From assembly GCF_005870085.1 (NCBI RefSeq), contig NZ_SZNM01000013.1:44438-108437 (forward strand): a DNA stretch of 64,000 nucleotides. The letters run 5' to 3'. The stretch comes from Aquibacillus sediminis. GTDB lineage: Bacteria; Bacillota; Bacilli; Bacillales; Amphibacillaceae. The notes under the pieces were generated by a model. That model ran no database searches. It saw only the letters and a program-made list of their open reading frames with translations, and had not been told where the DNA came from. Both the position numbers and the translations under genes were made by a program. This document shows, piece by piece, positions 1 through 9,030 of this stretch. Positions within the stretch are counted from its first letter, which is position 1; each line of letters begins with the position of its first letter.

Positions 1-950
1 TGAAGGGAAAGACCAAACAGCCCTAATAATGCCTCAAAATCCATTGTACTTAGCGCATGGGTTAACAAAACAAGTGCTTTCTTCCCTTTTTTCAATTGTT
101 CAGCAACGATCGAGGCGAGTAGATAGCGATAGTTCGCTTTACTATTCGTATCAATCATGTACATGGATCCTTCAGGAATGCCGCCGTGTAATATTCGATC
201 AAGTCCGGTAATTCCTGTTGGTAAGAAACGATCACTTGCATTTAACGTGGTCTTATCTTCAATCATCGAAAGGGCTGGTACTACTTTTACACCTTTATCA
301 TTGAAATTAAAAATGTGCTCTCCTTCTTCGATCGCACAGCCACGCATCTTCTTCACTTCTAATGTTCGTTTACGATAAATTTGTTGTAATGGGTCTAATT
401 TTAAAGAAATGACGCCATCTACGACAAATTGTTCAAATGTCGCATTTTGGTCGCTATGTGCATCCGCTTCTTTTATAAACAAGGAAGTGATTTTTTTACG
501 TCGCAAGCTATTTCGTAATGAATAAAACGTCTTACGGTAATCATGTTCATTGTCACTTAAATAACGAAATAGACTAATGCTATCAATCACTAGTCGCTTA
601 CATCCAATTTCATCTAGTAATTGGGTCACAAATCCGTTTGTCTTTAACAGTTCTTCTAAAAATATATCTGGTGAAAGACAGATCACGCGTAGTAAATTTT
701 GTTTTTCATAGGCGCGTAGATCCCATCCAAATGATTTTGTTTCTTCATAAAGTTGTTCAGGTAATTCTTCAAAGGTAATGTATGCGCCAGGTTGTTTGTC
801 TGCTTGTTCGATTCCACCTAACAAAAATTGTAACGATAGATTCGTTTTACCAGTACCTGGTGCACCTTCTATAATGGTAACAGATCCTTCTGGTAGTCCC
901 TTGCCTACCACTTGATCTAAACCTTCGATGCCTGTAGTCACGTAATTCAA
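1..950 (-). CDS. KaiC/RAD55-like P-loop ATPase (3' end outside window)
   Basis: The frame is open from a TTG at 950 to the window edge, about 316 codons, so the C-terminus is missing. A GGAGTG ribosome binding site lies about 9 bases before the TTG; the nearby ATG is in another frame. The first KaiC-type domain (residues about 1-230) has Walker A GAPGTGKTN near residue 30 and a Walker B-like LVIDSISLF. A second KaiC-like unit begins with FLTGITGLDRILHGGIPEGS, but the visible part lacks a clear second Walker A. The family includes ATPases acting in signalling and motility, not only clocks. No kaiA or kaiB is visible, so a clock role is not supported. The c-di-GMP genes lie behind it on the same strand but are separated from it by a repeat element. 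Confidence 0.8.
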   Translation of the reverse strand, partial: MNYVTTGIEGLDQVVGKGLPEGSVTIIEGAPGTGKTNLSLQFLLGGIEQADKQPGAYITFEELPEQLYEETKSFGWDLRAYEKQNLLRVICLSPDIFLEELLKTNGFVTQLLDEIGCKRLVIDSISLFRYLSDNEHDYRKTFYSLRNSLRRKKITSLFIKEADAHSDQNATFEQFVVDGVISLKLDPLQQIYRKRTLEVKKMRGCAIEEGEHIFNFNDKGVKVVPALSMIEDKTTLNASDRFLPTGITGLDRILHGGIPEGSMYMIDTNSKANYRYLLASIVAEQLKKGKKALVLLTHALSTMDFEALLGLFGLSL

Positions 951-1023
951 AGTTCATCACTCCAAAAATGGTTGCATTATGTTAGTAGGTTGTTTCTGAG
1001 AAAATTGTTGTTATTGTATAGAA

Positions 1024-1649
1024 GCTATATTATGCGCATTTATCCCCACTATCCCTTTAAAATGAGTGCTAATATACCGCTGCGGAAATACACTACGCTG
1101 TCCGTGGGGGGGCTGGTGAGCCTCCTCGCGCTGACGCACTGCGGGGTCTCACCGATGCCACTAGTCCCACAGGAGTCTCCGTGTATTTCCTTCGCTATTT
1201 CCAGTACTCTGAAGTTTTATAGTGCTATGCTTAATAAAATTATATATTATATCTTTTTTATGTTAGTTAGCATGTTGTAACATAACCTTAATAGTAATTT
1301 CTTTATTTTTTAATATATAGAATAATACATCTATCTTTAATCAGAAAACTTATATCAGCGGAGGTAGAATACGGAGACTCCCTCGAAATTCAAACCCAAT
1401 TTTCTTCGTGCGTTGTATCGCTGCCGAAGCCTTCCTTGTCCTATGGGAACAGCACGAGCCGAAGATCCACTTGGTAAAGGAACACAGGCTAAGGCCGCCA
1501 CAGACACGCGAGCAACGCCAGCGTGACCAACATCGTGTTGGCCCGAGGCCGTGCCCATGGAAAGCGGAGTACCCTGCCGTAGCGTTGGTATAACACTTGT
1601 TTCAATCAGACGAAAGCAGAATTACAATAGCTATTGCGCAGTATACAGC
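1024..1649 (+). repeat. Composite intergenic repeat, copy 1 (modules A and B)
   Basis: Imperfect inverted arms bound the element (GCTATATTATGCGCA at 1024-1038; its approximate reverse complement at 1635-1649). Inside are two nested inverted-repeat modules. Module A (1084-1190) is bounded by GGAAATACAC / GTGTATTTCC. Module B (1363-1578) is bounded by GGTAGAATAC and a degraded partner. Each module has GGAGACTCC next to one end and a GGAAAGCG-like motif next to the other (degraded in module A here), and the GGAGACTCC ends of A and B face each other. Related copies are at 10434, 16013 and 60205. No protein is encoded that I can support. This accounts for most of the 800-base gap between the KaiC-like gene and the Spo0E-like gene. 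Confidence 0.8.
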
Positions 1650-1759
1650 AATTGCGTACAAAAGTGCATCAGACTTTCAAAACAAACCTATCAACATATA
1701 GTATATATCCTATCATACTTTATATTTTTAGAATGTAAATGAAATTGTCACAATTTTCA

Positions 1760-1951
1760 CTACGATTTTAATTTCATATATTTGTCTATTTTTTTATCTA
1801 GCTTTTTACTGATCTGTACTATATCTTTATCCGTATAATCAGAACGTTTCCATTTTGCATACAATTCTGTTCTTAACAATTCGATCTCTTTCTTTAATTG
1901 TTGCTTCGTCATCATAAAACCCTCACTTTGATATACGGTTAATGCTTTCAT
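1760..1951 (-). CDS. Spo0E-like aspartyl-phosphate phosphatase
   Basis: This is a short, charged, two-helix protein with the Spo0E family pattern: an IELLRTELY helix, then a second helix with SKKLD in place of the SQELD signature. Family members dephosphorylate Spo0A~P and so oppose sporulation. The 63-residue reading starts at an ATG overlapping the TGA of the GGDEF gene by four bases, which suggests translational coupling. A start at 1915 (MMTKQQ..., 51 residues, GTGAGG five bases upstream) fits the usual family N-terminus better and may be the real one. It is the last gene of the c-di-GMP cluster, so it may link c-di-GMP output with sporulation; that link is inference. Confidence 0.75.
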   Translation of the reverse strand: MKALTVYQSEGFMMTKQQLKKEIELLRTELYAKWKRSDYTDKDIVQISKKLDKKIDKYMKLKS

Positions 1952-3999
1952 TTTATCCCCACCACTTGTTCGTACGCATGTACGTTATTTTTTCCATACT
2001 CTTTTGCAAGGTATAACGATTGATCGGCATTTCGCATTAACGTGTCACCAGTCGTACCATCTATTGGAAAAATCGAAAAACCGATACTAAAGGTAGACTG
2101 TAGTTCGACCTCATCGATCACACAAGGTTTTGCTAATAACTCACGTAGCTTATTTGCCACATCTGTTACCTCATCTGCCTTGTCCATATCTGTTAATAAC
2201 AAAGCGAATTCGTCTCCACCTAAACGCGCGACCGTATCCTCTTCGCGAACATTTGAAGAGAGTCGCTGTGCCATCATCTGCAAGTATTTGTCACCAAAGT
2301 CGTGTCCCCACTTATCGTTTATTTCTTTGAAATTATCACCATCTAAGTAGAGAACGGCGAACTTCTTTTGCTTGCGTTTGGAAAAGGCTAGCAGCTTGGA
2401 AAAACGATCTTCAAATAGTCGTCGGTTTGGTAATTGTGTTAAATGATCGACATAGGCCATCTCTTGCAGTCGTTGTTGATACTTGACTTGCTTGGATATA
2501 TCACGAGCAACAATGACGACATGGCTAATCTCACCATTGTCTTTTGCTACCGGTGTTCCCTTTGCTTGATACCACACCCAACCATCGATGCTCCATTTGC
2601 GAATATTAACCGTAAAGTCTTGTAAGGAAATCAATGATTGATAAAAGGCTGTTTTATACTGTTTTTGGTCATCTTCATGCACTTCATAGGTTAATAGCTG
2701 ATGGATAAAGTCTTTGTCCGCTTTACCAAGTAAGCTAGCATGGGATGGGGATGCATAGGTAATCATTCCATTTGCATCATGCACCGTAATTAAGTCAAGC
2801 GAATGATCGGTAATGAGACGATAATTCTCTTCACTTTTTTGCATCGCTTGAAGCATTGCTAGCTTTTCGGTTTTATCATCGATAATACAATGAAACCCAA
2901 CTATAGTCTCCTTGACAACGATCGGTGACGCTGTTAACTCACAAACCAGTGACTCGCCGTCTTGTTTCACTAGTTTTGTTTGAAATTTTGTTTGGTTTCC
3001 TTGAACGATTTGTTGGATATTTGTTCGTGCATGTTCGATTTCATCATCTGCTACCAACTCAAGTAATGACATCTGCTTGAATTGGTGTTTGGAGTAGGAA
3101 AACTTTTCCTCACAGGCTGGATTCACCTTATTGATTAACCCATTCAAATCAATCCTGATCATTGGAAATGGATTAAATTCAAATAGTGAACTATGTCTAG
3201 CTTTTCCATCCTCTAACAGCATTTCTTCTTGTTTTTGTTTGGTAATATCTCTTATCATACTGCTTATTGCGACAACTTCTCCTGCGGCATTATGAATCGG
3301 TGATAGTGAAACAGAGACATCAATTACTTCCCCATTTTTTCTCATCCGTTTACATTGATAAGTAGGAGTCGCTTCTTCGCATAAAACACGGTTTAATAAG
3401 TAATCTACTTCTTCTTTTTGCTCAGCTGGAACGAAAGGTAACTCTAGCTGTTGCAATTCCTGCTCCGTCCATCCATATAACGTTTCAAAGGCAGGATTTA
3501 CCTCTAGAATCTTTTTTTGTTTTGATAGAATTAAGATTGCATCGCCTGAATTTTGTAACAACGATTGATAAAGTTCGTTCGTTCTTTTTAAATCATCTTC
3601 TCTCATTTTTCGGTCTGTAATATCTCTTGTAACACAAAGAATCTTATCCACTTCTTGTTGGTCATTAAATAATGGGGTTACGATGTTATGACCGTACATC
3701 CAGACGCCATCTTTCCAAACTTTGTCTTCGTAGGTGACCGAGCATTTTGTCTGGATAACTTGTTGATAATGCCCCTTGATCGTGGCAGCCAATTCTGTAG
3801 GCATCAATTGATCGAGTGATTTTCCTTGCCAATCCGTCATATCTAGGTGTTCCTGTCCTACTTGATTGATATAGTAGTAATAGAACTCGTCATTAGTCAC
3901 ATCCATCACATAAATAAAGTCTGAAATCTCATTTAAAATGAGATCTAATAACTTGTCTGACTGGTTTGTACTAAAAACTTGTTGAAAAAAGTTTTTCAT
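1948..3999 (-). CDS. Multi-PAS sensor diguanylate cyclase (GGDEF)
   Basis: The 683-residue protein has four successive PAS/PAC units (roughly 15-130, 140-255, 265-385 and 390-510) and a C-terminal GGDEF domain (about 520-680). The GGDEF signature is intact (from about residue 594). A product-inhibition I-site REED sits exactly five residues before it, as in feedback-regulated diguanylate cyclases. This predicts an active enzyme making c-di-GMP from two GTP. No transmembrane segment is evident, so the PAS domains probably sense a cytoplasmic signal or cofactor. The gene starts two bases after the EAL gene stop and overlaps the Spo0E-like start, so the three are probably co-transcribed. Riboswitches for its product lie at 35.8 and 49.2 kb. 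Confidence 0.93.
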   Translation of the reverse strand: MKNFFQQVFSTNQSDKLLDLILNEISDFIYVMDVTNDEFYYYYINQVGQEHLDMTDWQGKSLDQLMPTELAATIKGHYQQVIQTKCSVTYEDKVWKDGVWMYGHNIVTPLFNDQQEVDKILCVTRDITDRKMREDDLKRTNELYQSLLQNSGDAILILSKQKKILEVNPAFETLYGWTEQELQQLELPFVPAEQKEEVDYLLNRVLCEEATPTYQCKRMRKNGEVIDVSVSLSPIHNAAGEVVAISSMIRDITKQKQEEMLLEDGKARHSSLFEFNPFPMIRIDLNGLINKVNPACEEKFSYSKHQFKQMSLLELVADDEIEHARTNIQQIVQGNQTKFQTKLVKQDGESLVCELTASPIVVKETIVGFHCIIDDKTEKLAMLQAMQKSEENYRLITDHSLDLITVHDANGMITYASPSHASLLGKADKDFIHQLLTYEVHEDDQKQYKTAFYQSLISLQDFTVNIRKWSIDGWVWYQAKGTPVAKDNGEISHVVIVARDISKQVKYQQRLQEMAYVDHLTQLPNRRLFEDRFSKLLAFSKRKQKKFAVLYLDGDNFKEINDKWGHDFGDKYLQMMAQRLSSNVREEDTVARLGGDEFALLLTDMDKADEVTDVANKLRELLAKPCVIDEVELQSTFSIGFSIFPIDGTTGDTLMRNADQSLYLAKEYGKNNVHAYEQVVGIK

Positions 4000-4001
4000 G
4001 A

Positions 4002-5132
4002 TTAACTATGCACCTCTTTCCCGGTCTTGCCGCGTCCCACCGTACTATCTAACAATTTATTCGCCTCTGAGACTGGAAGAGGCTTACTAAAATAAAACCC
4101 TTGCATCAAATAACAATCATGTTCCAATAAAAAAGAAATGTGCTCTCGGCTTTCCACACCCTCCGCAATGATTGTTAGGCGTAAATCATTGGCTAATGAA
4201 ATAATCGATTTCAACACCATTTGCTCGCGTTTATTGACCATTTGATCGAGAAATGATTTATCCAATTTAATGCTATCCATACTTAATTTACTTAAATAAC
4301 TTAACGAGCTAAAACCTGTGCCAAAATCATCCATGCTTACTCCCAATCCCAATGCTTGCAAATCTGCGATGATTTTATGTAAACGATGATCGCCGTCTAC
4401 AAGCATACTTTCGGTTATTTCCACAACTATTTTTGTCGGATCTATAGCTAGATCGTGAATGATGTTAGCGAATGTATCGGTTAATGTGTCCGATTCTAAT
4501 TGTTTTACGGAAAGATTGATATGGATACTCAGGTCTGTATATCCATTGTTATGCCATGTTTTCATCTGTTTACACGCTTGATAAAAGACATGCTCACCTA
4601 CTTGATCGATCATGCCATTTTCCTCAAGCAGTGGAATAAAGTCAACCGGTGGAATGACGCCAAGTTCAGGATGATTCCACCTTAATAACGCTTCAAATCC
4701 AGTAATTTTTTCCTGTTCCATATTGTATAGAGGTTGATAGTAGACGATAAATTGCTCCGTCATATTTGCTGCTTGGATTTCTTTTTCAAAACGATGGCAT
4801 GGTTGAAAATGAAATAAAATCTCTCGTCCATCTGTTGTTATCAGCGGTAAAGCTTGTACCAAATAAGTTTGATGAGCTTGTTGATTAAGTCGAACATAAA
4901 ATTGTTTAAACTCCGTGTGGTGCACGAACTGATTCATACTTGTTTGAACGGACTCTACATCAACAGGATCAATTAAATCAAAAAAGTAAGTGTCTACTGG
5001 AGATGGCAATTGAAACAGCTGTTTCGCTTCATCATTATAGCTTCTAATCATTCCATTGCAATCCACCGTACAGGTAGCTGACTTATCCATTCTGACACTC
5101 CTCGTAGTGATCGGATTTCTCAATGGTTCCAT
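4002..5132 (-). CDS. PAS-EAL c-di-GMP phosphodiesterase
   Basis: A 376-residue protein with an N-terminal PAS-like region (about 20-115) and an EAL domain (about 125-365). Key EAL motifs are present: EALLRW (147-152), INLS, EITES, the loop-6 motif DDFGTGFSS (268-276), KLDKS, AEGVES and QGFYFSKP. The domain is therefore predicted to hydrolyse c-di-GMP to pGpG rather than act only as a receptor. No membrane segment is seen. The start has AAGGAGG-like sequence upstream. It is the first gene of a tight run with the GGDEF gene, so cyclase and phosphodiesterase would be made together from one message. Confidence 0.93.
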   Translation of the reverse strand: MEPLRNPITTRSVRMDKSATCTVDCNGMIRSYNDEAKQLFQLPSPVDTYFFDLIDPVDVESVQTSMNQFVHHTEFKQFYVRLNQQAHQTYLVQALPLITTDGREILFHFQPCHRFEKEIQAANMTEQFIVYYQPLYNMEQEKITGFEALLRWNHPELGVIPPVDFIPLLEENGMIDQVGEHVFYQACKQMKTWHNNGYTDLSIHINLSVKQLESDTLTDTFANIIHDLAIDPTKIVVEITESMLVDGDHRLHKIIADLQALGLGVSMDDFGTGFSSLSYLSKLSMDSIKLDKSFLDQMVNKREQMVLKSIISLANDLRLTIIAEGVESREHISFLLEHDCYLMQGFYFSKPLPVSEANKLLDSTVGRGKTGKEVHS

Positions 5133-5194
5133 TCCCCTCTCCTCCTTTCCAATTTCACATAGTCCGTTTGAGAAAACATAATTAGTCGTATGAT

Positions 5195-7213
5195 TTATTG
5201 AAAAATCAACTGGTTCTTCTTATTTAATTGAATGTTGACATCTGTTGTTGGTTGATTAAATGTATAGGAACGGTTTCCTACTTGAACCCTTGTTCCTTCA
5301 TGGACATAGCCAATTTCGATCACACCAGTCGCGGAAACTCTTAAACTCGTTCTGATCCCGTATTCACTTCCTACTTCATCAATCACGATTTTATCTTTTG
5401 CATATATATCTCCATTTTTGGCAAAGCCGTTAATGATTACTTCGCTACCAGCTACCATTTGCGTGTTGTAACACCCTTGGCCAAACACCTCAATATCTCC
5501 ATCGCAATAAAGCTTGCTATTAACGGCATAAGGAATCTGGATCCTATTTTTCGGATCAGGTGTCGCCATTAACCATTCAGAAGAGGTAGAGATTTTTTCT
5601 AGTAATGCTTGTAAATCAACAATATCTTGCATTTCATTGGATCGTCTTAATACAAACGTACGATTCAATTTGACGGCAAGCTCTTTCCAACTTTCATCTA
5701 GTACATGTTCATGCTTGGTTACTTTTTGACAAAATGCCTTTACTTTGCTAGGAAATTTAGGAAACTTTTGCACGATTAACAGGTGGAGCATGGTTGTTAG
5801 CTCGTCCATATGATACTGTCGAAAACTCGGTTGTTGCATCAGTTGATCCATGGCAGAATGAATGACAGAAAGGGTCTGTTTCATTTTTGCTATACTGTTT
5901 TCCATTCCTATTAGCATTAAATTCTCTTCACCAGCACGAATTGTACTCGATAGAACATTTTTCCCAGTCGTCACCGATTCTGATGTCAAGATTTTTCCAT
6001 AACTGACATGGCCGTGAATCATAATACTCCCATTTCCTTCGACGACCATCGTATCTTCTACAGATCCTTGAACCTCAATATTGCCGTTAAATCGAATATT
6101 TCCCGTTTGTACGGTCACGTCATCACGTAATACAAGCACTGGACGGATGTCGATTCGCACAAATCTTCCTCTTGCGTCAACTTTAGGACTGCCATTTTCC
6201 ATTGAGATAATTTTTTCGTCGTCTACTAATTGAACACCATGTCCTAACCTAAGTTGCACTGGTTTCCCTTGTTTTGCCGGAATGAGTTGTCCAAATATTG
6301 TTTTCCCAGGAATCCCTTCTGTTGGTTGGTACACTTCTGCTAATACTTCTCCTGTTGAAATTTTTGGAAAAGCTTGTATTTCTTTATAATCAACACTGCC
6401 GTCTTTCTGTTGTTGAGGGCGGTTAATTTGTTTAAAGTTCTTTAAAAATTTCACATATCCGTCTGTTCCATCCTGAGGTTGTGTAGCTTTCGCAATCGTA
6501 AAACGTTCAGGATGTTGCGTTGCGACTGCCGCTTGTATTTCTGGGTGTTGAATCCCTTCGACAATTCCCATTTCGCTCAATTTATCATAAATATCTTTCA
6601 CCGTTAGGCTTTGCTGGACACTTGTTTGTTCATGCCATTGCAGTTGTAACCGTGTCGTTGGCTTGTGATCTTTTAATTGTCGTTTCCGTACAATTCCAGG
6701 GGTGACGTTGACATATGCTTTGGTTTTATCCTTACTTATTTCGATTTTCCATTTGCTTGGTACAGTTGTTTCTACTAGGTCAAAATCAATGTCATCGGTA
6801 GGTTTTACGACAGTTGGTTGAATGATTTGTACACCATTGACAAACATGGCAATCCCTTGCGTCGGAGCAATGACTGGGTATCCCTGTTCTAATTTTCCAA
6901 ATTGTAATGCTCCATTTTTCACCCAAACTTTACTTGTCTCGGGTGTCCCTTCCTGCTGATAGACATGTTTATTTTTTCTTAAGTCGAGCGTGACTACATG
7001 ATTGTCATTATCTTCGTTCGTTATAGCTGTTTGACCGATTGGAGCAATCGATTGATCGTCACTTTGGTGTCTTGTTGTTGTCCTATATTTTTCCTTGTTG
7101 GTAGTAGAATGATCGTTATCATGAACAACTTTTTTACTCTCCCCTGTAAACGCAAACAGTGCAGATGAAATTAACTGTTTGATTCCTTTCATTTCTGATG
7201 TTCGTTTGGACAT
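5195..7213 (-). CDS. FapA family (DUF342) protein
   Basis: A 672-residue protein. It has a basic/polar N-terminal region (1-60), a domain with VWVKNGALQFG and GYPVIAPTQGIAMFVNG (about 75-115), and a large DUF342/FapA region rich in beta-helix-like glycine turns (for example GNGSIMIHGHVSYGKI and GSEVIINGFAKNGDIYAKD). A helical insert lies at about 430-540. Members were named flagellar assembly protein A, but many occur without flagellar genes and the biochemical role is not settled. A GGGAGGGTGG ribosome binding site precedes the ATG. It lies just upstream of the EAL gene on the same strand (62-base gap), which suggests a link to surface or motility control by c-di-GMP. Confidence 0.8.
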   Translation of the reverse strand: MSKRTSEMKGIKQLISSALFAFTGESKKVVHDNDHSTTNKEKYRTTTRHQSDDQSIAPIGQTAITNEDNDNHVVTLDLRKNKHVYQQEGTPETSKVWVKNGALQFGKLEQGYPVIAPTQGIAMFVNGVQIIQPTVVKPTDDIDFDLVETTVPSKWKIEISKDKTKAYVNVTPGIVRKRQLKDHKPTTRLQLQWHEQTSVQQSLTVKDIYDKLSEMGIVEGIQHPEIQAAVATQHPERFTIAKATQPQDGTDGYVKFLKNFKQINRPQQQKDGSVDYKEIQAFPKISTGEVLAEVYQPTEGIPGKTIFGQLIPAKQGKPVQLRLGHGVQLVDDEKIISMENGSPKVDARGRFVRIDIRPVLVLRDDVTVQTGNIRFNGNIEVQGSVEDTMVVEGNGSIMIHGHVSYGKILTSESVTTGKNVLSSTIRAGEENLMLIGMENSIAKMKQTLSVIHSAMDQLMQQPSFRQYHMDELTTMLHLLIVQKFPKFPSKVKAFCQKVTKHEHVLDESWKELAVKLNRTFVLRRSNEMQDIVDLQALLEKISTSSEWLMATPDPKNRIQIPYAVNSKLYCDGDIEVFGQGCYNTQMVAGSEVIINGFAKNGDIYAKDKIVIDEVGSEYGIRTSLRVSATGVIEIGYVHEGTRVQVGNRSYTFNQPTTDVNIQLNKKNQLIFQ

Positions 7214-7622
7214 GTTCCACCCTCCCTTTAAGGTGCTTTACTGCAAAAATATATCGTTGGTAGATTTATTCGTCTTTCATAGGTTGCATTTACGTTTCTG
7301 GCGGATAGGTCCATCCGTATCCACCAGAAACTAGCACATGGTTCTATGTATGTACTGCCCAATGTTGTTTTTTTATCTTGCAATGATGTTTCTACTCTAT
7401 ACGGCTTATTCACACTTAATTTTAGTGCTAAACTAACAATAAAACACTCCCCTGGCTCTCTTATTTTTATACTTATCAAAACTAGGAGTGGCCTCCTATC
7501 TGGTAGGACTAGCTATTTATGAGTGGCTAGAACTGAAGCTTTTGGGCGGGGACCTCGATGTGGAGCTTTTTGCCACAAAAAGAAGTGACTTAGGATCTCG
7601 ACGTATAGGAGCTGGAGTTAAC
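7214..7622. other. Intergenic region with no supported gene
   Basis: About 400 bases between the FapA gene and the terminator at 7623. The open frame at 7228-7479 on the minus strand has atypical composition, no ribosome binding site and no family resemblance. The stretch near 7530-7610 looks like a worn dispersed repeat, but I found no second copy in this window. Nothing else is supported. Confidence 0.5.
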
Positions 7623-7664
7623 AAAAAAGCGGAGCACTGAATTTACTTCAGCACTCCGCTTTTT
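7623..7664 (-). terminator. Intrinsic terminator after the 48-residue gene
   Basis: A near-perfect stem (AAAGCGGAGCACTGAA paired with TTCAGTGCTCCGCTTT on the reverse) with a five-base loop. On the minus strand a T-run follows the stem, just after the stop at 7668. Confidence 0.85.
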
Positions 7665-7667
7665 CTA

Positions 7668-7814
7668 TTATTCTCTGTTTATTCTTGGCAATTGGTAATC
7701 TTCTAGTTTTCGAATTAATGTCCGAATCATTTCTTCCGTATTATTAATTTGATGATTTTCAGACTTATCAATCACTTCATGTAACACATGTTTATAGATC
7801 TCTCGTTCATCCAA
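7668..7814 (-). CDS. Small hypothetical protein, 48 residues
   Basis: A TTG start at 7814 is preceded by GAGGTG at good spacing, and the reading runs to a TAA at 7668 right before a strong terminator. The protein is highly charged and probably helical: LDEREIYKHVLHEVIDKS near the start and TEEMIRTLIRKLEDYQLPR near the end. I do not recognise the family. The ribosome binding site, adjacent terminator and codon use support it as real. It is about the size of small sporulation or kinase-inhibitor proteins, but it lacks the Sda sequence pattern, so no function is assigned. Confidence 0.6.
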   Translation of the reverse strand: MDEREIYKHVLHEVIDKSENHQINNTEEMIRTLIRKLEDYQLPRINRE

Positions 7815-7951
7815 ATAATCACCTCACATGGCTGAACCATCTTGGTTACTTTAGCTTATGATGGTGTTGTCTAATTAGTGCTTTTCATTTTTGGTTCCAG
7901 CTGCTATTCCTAGTCGGTCCTATAGTATACTCCTATCTAATATCATATATG

Positions 7952-8440
7952 CTATTGCTTTCGACGGATTCGTGTAAATAGCAACAAAAGCCCTACTCCA
8001 ATTAATCCACCAAAGCCATCTAATAGTACATCCCCCACATATGGGGTTCGGTTTGGCGTAATCCCTTGGTGCCACTCGTCAAACGCAGCATAAACTGTCG
8101 TTGATATAAACGAAATCACCAGTAGAAAAGAAGAAGTCCTTTTTTGCCACGTTTTCGAAAATGCATAATAAAATGCCAGCATTAAAATAAAAAAGACAGT
8201 GACATGAGCTCCTTTTCTGATGAAAAATTCAACAAAAGAGTAAATCCCCATTTCATGCACACTAACAACAGAGTTATGGTACGTGAAAGATACCCAGTCA
8301 ACAAATGGTATTAAAAATGTTAAGTCGACATAATCAGAAAGAAATGGTTTAATATCTTGATTTTGATAGGGTTGTGAGGAAGAATAAAAGATTACTCCCA
8401 TCCATATAATTGCTGGTAGCCAATAGAGGCACTTTTTCAT
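7952..8440 (-). CDS. VanZ-like family membrane protein
   Basis: A 162-residue protein with about four hydrophobic segments (6-22, about 75-92, 103-120, 140-157). It has the VanZ signature pattern: FYSSSQP after the first segment, RKGAHVTVFFILMLAFYYA, and DEWHQGITPNRTPYVGDVLLDGFGG. Distant family members confer low-level teicoplanin resistance in enterococci, but most chromosomal Bacillaceae copies have unknown function. GGAGG lies 10 bases before the ATG. No resistance operon surrounds it, so I annotate the family only. Confidence 0.88.
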   Translation of the reverse strand: MKKCLYWLPAIIWMGVIFYSSSQPYQNQDIKPFLSDYVDLTFLIPFVDWVSFTYHNSVVSVHEMGIYSFVEFFIRKGAHVTVFFILMLAFYYAFSKTWQKRTSSFLLVISFISTTVYAAFDEWHQGITPNRTPYVGDVLLDGFGGLIGVGLLLLFTRIRRKQ

Positions 8441-8500
8441 TTTTGGTGTTCCTCCTAGTTTGATAGATTCATAGGGTTTAGGTGTGTTGGTTTGTCTATA

Positions 8501-8755
8501 CGGGACAGTAAATCATTTTTGTGTACCGTAATTTCATTCGAGTTCTCGTTTCGGGACAGTAAATAGTTTTTATGTACCAAAATTTGTTTCTAGTTCTCTT
8601 TTCGGGACAGTAAATGCTTTTTGTGTACCATAATTTGATTCTAGTTCTCGTTTCGGGACAGTAAATCATTTTTGTGTACCGAAACCTGACTCTAGATCCC
8701 TTTTCGGGACAGTAAATCATTTTTATGTACCAAACCATGCTCTATTTTCTGAACA
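8501..8755. repeat. Tandem array T1, 51-bp period, five copies
   Basis: The motif CGGGACAGTAAAT recurs at 8501, 8552, 8603, 8654 and 8705, exactly 51 bp apart, each followed by TTTTTNTGTACC about 8 bases on. Because 51 is a multiple of three, the array is open as an 80-codon minus-strand frame. That frame has no ribosome binding site and is judged not to be a gene. It lies directly upstream of the VanZ gene. Confidence 0.9.
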
Positions 8756-9030
8756 AGCATACGGGGCAGCAAGGTCTCTTTGGTATCCTATCATTAATAA
8801 TCGCTTTGGTCATCAATCGTGGATTAAATTAGCCATCAACCGACTACTCCCTTTTGTCGACCATGATATAGACTTAATAGAAAATACAGCTTTCCGAAAG
8901 TTTCCAAGTGATCAAGTATATCACTACAAATGGGTTTTATATTGAGTGTACTAATCGAGGAGATGTGGATTATGTTATGAGAGGATCGAGCAATTTCTTT
9001 CAGTCATACTTAAAACATTTAACGGAATGA
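8730..9030 (+). pseudogene. Degenerate gene remnant with a frameshift
   Basis: One plus frame reads a protein-like stretch (SEQAYGAARSLWYPIINNRF followed by GHQSWIKLAINRLLPFVDHD) and stops near 8944. The overlapping frame continues protein-like (YITTNGFYIECTNRGDVDY, then SNFFQSYLKHLTE) to a TGA at 9028-9030. There is no start or ribosome binding site. Together these look like the 3' end of a gene broken by deletion and a frameshift. I do not recognise the family. Confidence 0.4.

Noticed and set aside
1..950. Circadian clock gene
   Set aside because: KaiC-like fold only; no kaiA or kaiB, and the visible second domain lacks a clear Walker A.
972..1593. Several 60-100 codon frames on both strands in 972-1593
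   Set aside because: They lie within the composite repeat, whose other copies carry frame-breaking changes, so they are not conserved as protein.
7228..7479. 83-codon minus-strand frame upstream of the FapA gene
   Set aside because: No ribosome binding site, odd composition and no family pattern; likely chance.
8496..8738. 80-codon minus-strand frame made of repeated YTKMIYCPE-like units
   Set aside because: It is the translation of the 51-bp tandem array; the period is a multiple of three, and there is no ribosome binding site or plausible protein character.
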